Shown here piece by piece: positions 30,486 through 34,044 of a stretch of 34,044 bases of DNA. The notes under the pieces were generated by a model. That model had not been told where the DNA came from. It searched no databases and saw nothing but the letters and a program-made list of their open reading frames with translations. Position numbers and translations under genes: made by a program. Source of the DNA: Bacteroidota bacterium. Its GTDB lineage: Bacteria; Bacteroidota; Bacteroidia; Chitinophagales; Chitinophagaceae. Location of the stretch: the NCBI GenBank assembly GCA_005789565.1, contig SXXL01000077.1, positions 1 to 34,044 of the forward strand, read 5' to 3'. Positions within the stretch are counted from its first letter, which is position 1. Each line of letters opens with the position of its first letter.

Positions 30486-31301
30486 ATGCCACAACGTATC
30501 GTAGGATATTGGATAATCGGCTGCTGGGCATTGGGAATGCTGACAGCTTGTAGCAACAGCATGACCAAGTTGCTCAAAAACCCCGATCCCGCTTATAAGT
30601 TGCGCATGGCGGAACAGTTCTTTGCAAAAGAGCAGTACATCAAGGCTCAACAGGTGTATGAGGATGTTATGCCCTATTACAAAGCGAATAAGGAGTTCGA
30701 GGACATCTACTACAAATACGCCTATTGCGCCTATAACCTGAGCGATTTCATGAACGCTGAAAACCTCTTCAAGAACTACCTGGAGATCTTTCCGAACAGT
30801 TCCAAAGCCGAAGAGATCGACTACATGCGTGCCTATTCGTTCTACAAGCAATCCCCTAAAGCGGAACTGGACCAAACCAATACCCTCCGCGCCATGGGCA
30901 TGATGCAGACCTTCATCAACACCCATCCGGGTTCGGAGCGAAACAAACAGGCCAATGAGATCATCGACATCTGCCGCGCTAAACTGGAAGTGAAGGATCA
31001 GAAAAGTGCCCAGCTGTATTATGATCTGGGTCAGTTCCGGGCGGCCGGAGTCGCGTTCACGGCCCTGCTCAATAACTACCCGGAATCGGATCGCGCCGAT
31101 ACCTACAAGTTGATGATCATCAAAGCCTATTTCCGCTACGCTGAAATGAGCGTTGAAGAAAAGAAGGTAGAGCGTTTCGAGCAGGTCATCAACGAGTGCT
31201 ATGAGTTCGTGGATCGGTTCCCGGACAGTAAACTCCGCAAAGAAGCAGAAGATTTTTTAACGAATTCGAAAAACAATATTAAAACCCTGACCAATGAGTA
31301 A
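30486..31301 (+). CDS. bamD: Outer-membrane protein assembly factor BamD
   Basis: Lipoprotein subunit of the BAM complex, which inserts beta-barrels into the outer membrane. 271 aa. The signal peptide ends in lipobox MLTAC (Cys22). Tetratricopeptide-like repeats follow: YKLRMAEQFFAKEQYIKAQQVYEDVMPYY, YKYAYCAYNLSDFMNAENLFKNYLEIFPNS, AQLYYDLGQFRAAGVAFTALLNNYPES. The last 8 bases overlap rpoZ, so the two are coupled. Confidence 0.92.
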   Translation: MPQRIVGYWIIGCWALGMLTACSNSMTKLLKNPDPAYKLRMAEQFFAKEQYIKAQQVYEDVMPYYKANKEFEDIYYKYAYCAYNLSDFMNAENLFKNYLEIFPNSSKAEEIDYMRAYSFYKQSPKAELDQTNTLRAMGMMQTFINTHPGSERNKQANEIIDICRAKLEVKDQKSAQLYYDLGQFRAAGVAFTALLNNYPESDRADTYKLMIIKAYFRYAEMSVEEKKVERFEQVINECYEFVDRFPDSKLRKEAEDFLTNSKNNIKTLTNE

Positions 31302-31635
31302 ACTTCGTCGCCAGCTCAGTGCCGGCATCACCAACAACGTGGAAACCCGAAACCTCGAAGAGATGAAGGCTAAGACCGGAAACCTCTATGCCTCCATAGC
31401 CATCGTGGGCAAGCGGGCCAACCAGATCAATATCGCCATCAAGGAAGAACTCCATAATAAACTCGAGGAGTTTGCCAGCCATACTGAAAGCATGGAAGAG
31501 ATCCATGAGAATAAAGAGCAAATCGAGATCTCCCGCGCTTACGAGCGGATGCCCAACCCGGCCCTGCAGGCCACCCATGAGTTTTTGGAGGATAAGATCT
31601 ATTTCCGCCAGAATGACGAAAACCTCTTCAGCTAA
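31294..31635 (+). CDS. rpoZ: DNA-directed RNA polymerase omega subunit (RpoZ-like)
   Basis: 113 aa. The N-terminus is MSKLRRQLSAGITNNVETRNLEEM, then KTGNLYASIAIVGKRANQINIAIKEELHNKLEEF, which corresponds to the omega core (S-x-V-x-x-R-A-x-Q-I). The C-terminus is an acidic Bacteroidota-type extension (NPALQATHEFLEDKIYFRQ). Omega assists assembly of the beta' subunit. The ATG lies within the bamD 3' end, a conserved Bacteroidota arrangement. Confidence 0.9.
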   Translation: MSKLRRQLSAGITNNVETRNLEEMKAKTGNLYASIAIVGKRANQINIAIKEELHNKLEEFASHTESMEEIHENKEQIEISRAYERMPNPALQATHEFLEDKIYFRQNDENLFS

Positions 31636-31654
31636 TACCTCTGATCTTTTTGTT

Positions 31655-31683
31655 AAACCGATGGCCAGCCATCGGTTTTTTTA
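31655..31683 (+). terminator. Intrinsic terminator of bamD-rpoZ
   Basis: AAACCGATGG (31655-31664) pairs with CCATCGGTTT (31669-31678) around CCAG and is followed by a run of seven or more T. It starts 19 bases after the rpoZ stop. Confidence 0.92.
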
Positions 31684-31705
31684 TGTCAAAATCTCTCAAA
31701 GCGGG

Positions 31706-31713
31706 TAAATTTG
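31706..31713 (+). promoter_or_regulatory. Promoter -7 element (TAAATTTG) abutting porD
   Basis: Exact TAnnTTTG match 8 nt before the ATG at 31722. It follows the bamD-rpoZ terminator, so the downstream pair is transcribed independently. The T run of that terminator lies about 23 nt upstream, not a clear -33 box. Confidence 0.5.
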
Positions 31714-31721
31714 AATTCGTA

Positions 31722-32654
31722 ATGATGCGCCTACACATCCAAAATATTTTTCTACTTCTGCTAATGGGTTGGATGCTCTCCGGCCCCGTCCAGGCCCAAG
31801 AGGTCTTTGCCCGCTTTTCCGTGAACTCCAGCAAGGTCAGTACACAGGTCGACAAAAAGATCTTCCAAACGTTGCAAAACGGCATCACGAATTTTCTCAA
31901 TACGCGCAAGTGGACCAACGACGTCTTCCAGCCTGCCGAACGGATCCAATGCAGCTTCGTGCTCAACATCGAACAAGACCTGGGCAACAACATCTTCAAA
32001 GGCCGCCTGACCGTCCAAGCCGCCCGCACCGCCTACAACACCTCCTACGATTCTCCCTTACTGAATTTTCAAGACGATAATGTCGTCTTTAAATACATCG
32101 AATTTCAACCGATCGAATTCAACGAGAACCGGGTACAGGGGAACGATCCCATGGTCGCCAACCTGACCGCTATCCTGGCCTATTATGTGAATCTGATCCT
32201 GGGGCTCGACTACGACTCCTTCTCCCTCCGGGGCGGCGAGCCCTATTTTCTGCGCACCTGGAACATCGTGAACAACGCTCCCGACAGCCGGGACATCACG
32301 GGCTGGAAATCATTCGACGGACTTCGCAACCGTTACTGGCTGGCCGAGAATTTCAACAACAACCGCATGGCCCTGGTACACGATGCCCTCTATGCTTATT
32401 ATCGGACCGGACTCGACGTTTTCTACGAAAACGAGGAAGCCGGTCGCTCCGGTATCCTGAACGCCCTCGGCTTCTTGCAAACCATCCAAACGGAAAACCC
32501 CAGCGTGATGGTGCTGCCCTTCTTTTTCCAAGGCAAAGGCAATGAGCTCGTCAAACTCTTTTCCAAAGCGAACGGAGAACAAAAGGCCCGGGCCCGGGAA
32601 TTGCTCTCCAAATTGGATATCACCAACGCCAATCTCTACAAGGAACTTCGATGA
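31722..32654 (+). CDS. porD: DUF4835 family protein (type IX secretion-associated PorD)
   Basis: 310 aa from ATG 31722 (an adjacent ATG at 31725 is equally possible; in-frame ATGs further upstream precede the promoter element). Signal peptide to about residue 25 (SGPVQAQ). The body shows the DUF4835 pattern: FARFSVNSSKV, FQTLQNGITNFLNTRKWTND, IQCSFVLNIEQ, YIEFQPIEFNENRV, NLTAILAYYVNLILGLDYDSFS, GWKSFDGLRNRYWLAENFNN, and the MVLPFFFQGKGNEL helix. This family is named PorD in type IX secretion literature; its exact mechanical role is not clear. The last four bases overlap the next gene (ATGA). Typical Bacteroidota context puts coaBC between rpoZ and this gene; here it is absent. Confidence 0.88.
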   Translation: MMRLHIQNIFLLLLMGWMLSGPVQAQEVFARFSVNSSKVSTQVDKKIFQTLQNGITNFLNTRKWTNDVFQPAERIQCSFVLNIEQDLGNNIFKGRLTVQAARTAYNTSYDSPLLNFQDDNVVFKYIEFQPIEFNENRVQGNDPMVANLTAILAYYVNLILGLDYDSFSLRGGEPYFLRTWNIVNNAPDSRDITGWKSFDGLRNRYWLAENFNNNRMALVHDALYAYYRTGLDVFYENEEAGRSGILNALGFLQTIQTENPSVMVLPFFFQGKGNELVKLFSKANGEQKARARELLSKLDITNANLYKELR

Positions 32655-33121
32655 TCCGCCCTTTTCTTGGCCCGCTTTTGTTTTCCCTGTTGCTCCTTTC
32701 CTGCGCAGACAAGCCCTCACGACCCACCGGCGTATTGTCCGCGGAGAAAATGGAGGCGGTGTTGTGGGATCTGTTACGGGCCGAGCAGTTCGTATCCAAC
32801 TATGTGGTTGGTCGCGACAGCGCCCTCTCCGCAAAAGCAAAAGGCCCTCAGCTCTATGCGGCGATCTTGAGCAAACACGGACTCACCGATTCCCTGTTCC
32901 GTATCAGCCTCGACTATTACAAGAAACATCCCAAGCAGTTACAGCCCATTATTGATTCGATCGGTCAGCGTCCGATCACAGCCCCCACACCCCTGGCTGC
33001 CTTGCCTGAAACGCACGTGGATTCCGTCAGCACTCCAACCGATAGTTCCACCCGCGTTAAGCCCCAACCCATCCCCGCCGATAAACGGCCTACTTTCTCT
33101 CCGAAGCCCCTGGCCTATTAG
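32651..33121 (+). CDS. DUF4296 lipoprotein
   Basis: 156 aa. The signal peptide ends in lipobox LLLSC (Cys near 18). DUF4296 core at about residues 28-100: LSAEKMEAVLWDLLRAEQFVSNYV, LYAAILSKHGLTDSLFRISLDYYKKHP. A Pro/Thr/Ser-rich disordered tail follows (ITAPTPLAALPETHVDSVS ...). It is translationally coupled to porD. Function unknown to me; probably in the periplasm or outer membrane. Confidence 0.85.
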   Translation: MIRPFLGPLLFSLLLLSCADKPSRPTGVLSAEKMEAVLWDLLRAEQFVSNYVVGRDSALSAKAKGPQLYAAILSKHGLTDSLFRISLDYYKKHPKQLQPIIDSIGQRPITAPTPLAALPETHVDSVSTPTDSSTRVKPQPIPADKRPTFSPKPLAY

Positions 33122-33164
33122 TTCGGGTTTTCTTGACTAATTTCACGCGAACAAGTGTACGGAT

Positions 33165-33860
33165 ATGAATAAAGTGGTAACGGGTGCCGACCAGGCTATT
33201 GCCGATATACAAGACGGGTCCGTTCTGATGCTGGGCGGTTTTGGTCTCTGCGGCATTCCGGAGAATTGCATCGCGGCGCTGGTCCGTAAAAAAGTGACGG
33301 GCCTGACCTGTATCTCCAACAATGCCGGGGTGGATGATTTTGGGATCGGATTGATGCTTCGGCAACGGCAAGTCAGAAAAATGATCTCTTCATATGTAGG
33401 TGAGAATGCCGAGTTCGAGCGTCAACTGCTTTCCGGAGAGCTCGAGGTGGAACTCATTCCCCAAGGAACGCTGGCCACCCGTTGTTTGGCCGCGGGTTAC
33501 GGAATGCCGGCGATCTATACGCCCGCGGGCGTAGGCACGGAAGTAGCTTCCGGTAAAGAGACGCGAATCTTCCAGGGGAAAGAATATCTGATGGAGTTGG
33601 CCTTTGAGGCCGATTTTGCCATCGTGAAAGCCTGGAAAGGCGACCCCCACGGCAATCTTATTTTTCGAGCTACTTCCCGAAATTTCAATCCCCTGATGGC
33701 CATGGCCGGAAAGATCACCATCGCCGAAGTGGAGGAGCTGGTACCGGCCGGTCAGCTGGATCCGGATCAGATACACACGCCCGGGATCTATGTGCACCGG
33801 ATCTTTCAGGGCACTTCTTATGAAAAACGAATTGAACAACGAACCACGCGTACGCGATAA
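33165..33860 (+). CDS. scoA: Succinyl-CoA:3-ketoacid CoA-transferase subunit A
   Basis: Alpha subunit of the enzyme that exchanges CoA between succinyl-CoA and acetoacetate. 231 aa. Typical blocks: [98 protein letters not shown] and the C-terminal [12 protein letters not shown]. It is followed by scoB after 10 bases. Ketone-body or acetoacetate use is implied. Confidence 0.96.
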   Translation: MNKVVTGADQAIADIQDGSVLMLGGFGLCGIPENCIAALVRKKVTGLTCISNNAGVDDFGIGLMLRQRQVRKMISSYVGENAEFERQLLSGELEVELIPQGTLATRCLAAGYGMPAIYTPAGVGTEVASGKETRIFQGKEYLMELAFEADFAIVKAWKGDPHGNLIFRATSRNFNPLMAMAGKITIAEVEELVPAGQLDPDQIHTPGIYVHRIFQGTSYEKRIEQRTTRTR

Positions 33861-33870
33861 AGACATCCTC

Positions 33871-34044
33871 ATGGCCCTGACCAAAGAACAGATTGCCCAA
33901 CGCATCGCCCGTGAATTACGCGATGGATATTACGTGAACCTGGGGATCGGTATTCCGACCCTCGTGGCCAATTATATTCCCGCCGGGATGAACGTGGTGC
34001 TGCAAAGTGAGAACGGGCTATTGGGGATGGGACCTTTTCCTTAC
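33871..34044 (+). CDS. scoB: Succinyl-CoA:3-ketoacid CoA-transferase subunit B (partial at the right edge)
   Basis: 58 codons visible. [20 protein letters not shown] is the usual N-terminus, so ATG 33871 is preferred over ATG 33820, which would overlap sco[14 protein letters not shown] and [13 protein letters not shown] follow; the Glu at residue 47 corresponds to the catalytic glutamate that forms the CoA thioester in this family. Cotranscribed with scoA. Confidence 0.96.
   Translation, partial: MALTKEQIAQRIARELRDGYYVNLGIGIPTLVANYIPAGMNVVLQSENGLLGMGPFPY

Overview
The window looks like chromosomal DNA of a Bacteroidota bacterium, most likely a member of the Chitinophagia with GC slightly above 50% by eye. 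The lineage is supported by type IX secretion (T9SS) C-terminal sorting domains, a SusC-class TonB receptor, DUF5689 lipoproteins, a DUF5916 outer-membrane protein, PorD (DUF4835), DUF4296, a Gly-rich RRM protein, the rpsF-rpsR-rplI order, and repeated use of the Bacteroidota promoter element TAnnTTTG. Shine-Dalgarno sequences are not evident. I saw no tRNA, rRNA, CRISPR array, insertion sequence or phage gene.

Layout. Positions 1-1498 (-): DEAD-box RNA helicase, open at the left edge, with a repeat-derived basic tail. 1672-4026: a 53-aa membrane protein meeting a surE / small membrane protein / lpxB operon tail to tail. 4130-7407 (+): an XRE/S24 regulator and a CBM9-DUF5916 outer-membrane protein. 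7404-10779 (-): guaA, a periplasmic-binding-fold protein, and a PdeM-like protein that has lost nearly all metal ligands. 10875-12732 (-): RRM protein and the rplI/rpsR/rpsF operon, with several short quasi-tandem repeat patches and a leader that folds as a three-way junction. 12995-25720: a probable extracellular nucleic-acid utilisation locus. 25742-28425 (-): recJ and a polyprenyl diphosphate synthase. 28621-33121 (+): OmpA-type protein, bamD-rpoZ, and porD-DUF4296. 33165-34044 (+): scoA and the beginning of scoB.

The most interesting region is about 13.0-25.7 kb. Two different secreted endonuclease/exonuclease/phosphatase (EEP) proteins, one carrying a T9SS sorting domain, bracket a TonB-dependent receptor, a lipoprotein with one DUF5689 domain, a larger protein with two DUF5689 units plus a C-terminal beta-sandwich, and a 1571-aa T9SS adhesin-like protein with four ~210-aa repeats. 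Together they could bind, cut and import extracellular DNA/RNA or another phosphodiester. This is inference from domains and synteny. Other notable points are possible leaderless transcription (TAnnTTTG 5-8 nt before the ATG of five genes), a degenerate PdeM pseudoenzyme, and intergenic-type repeats translated into the helicase tail.
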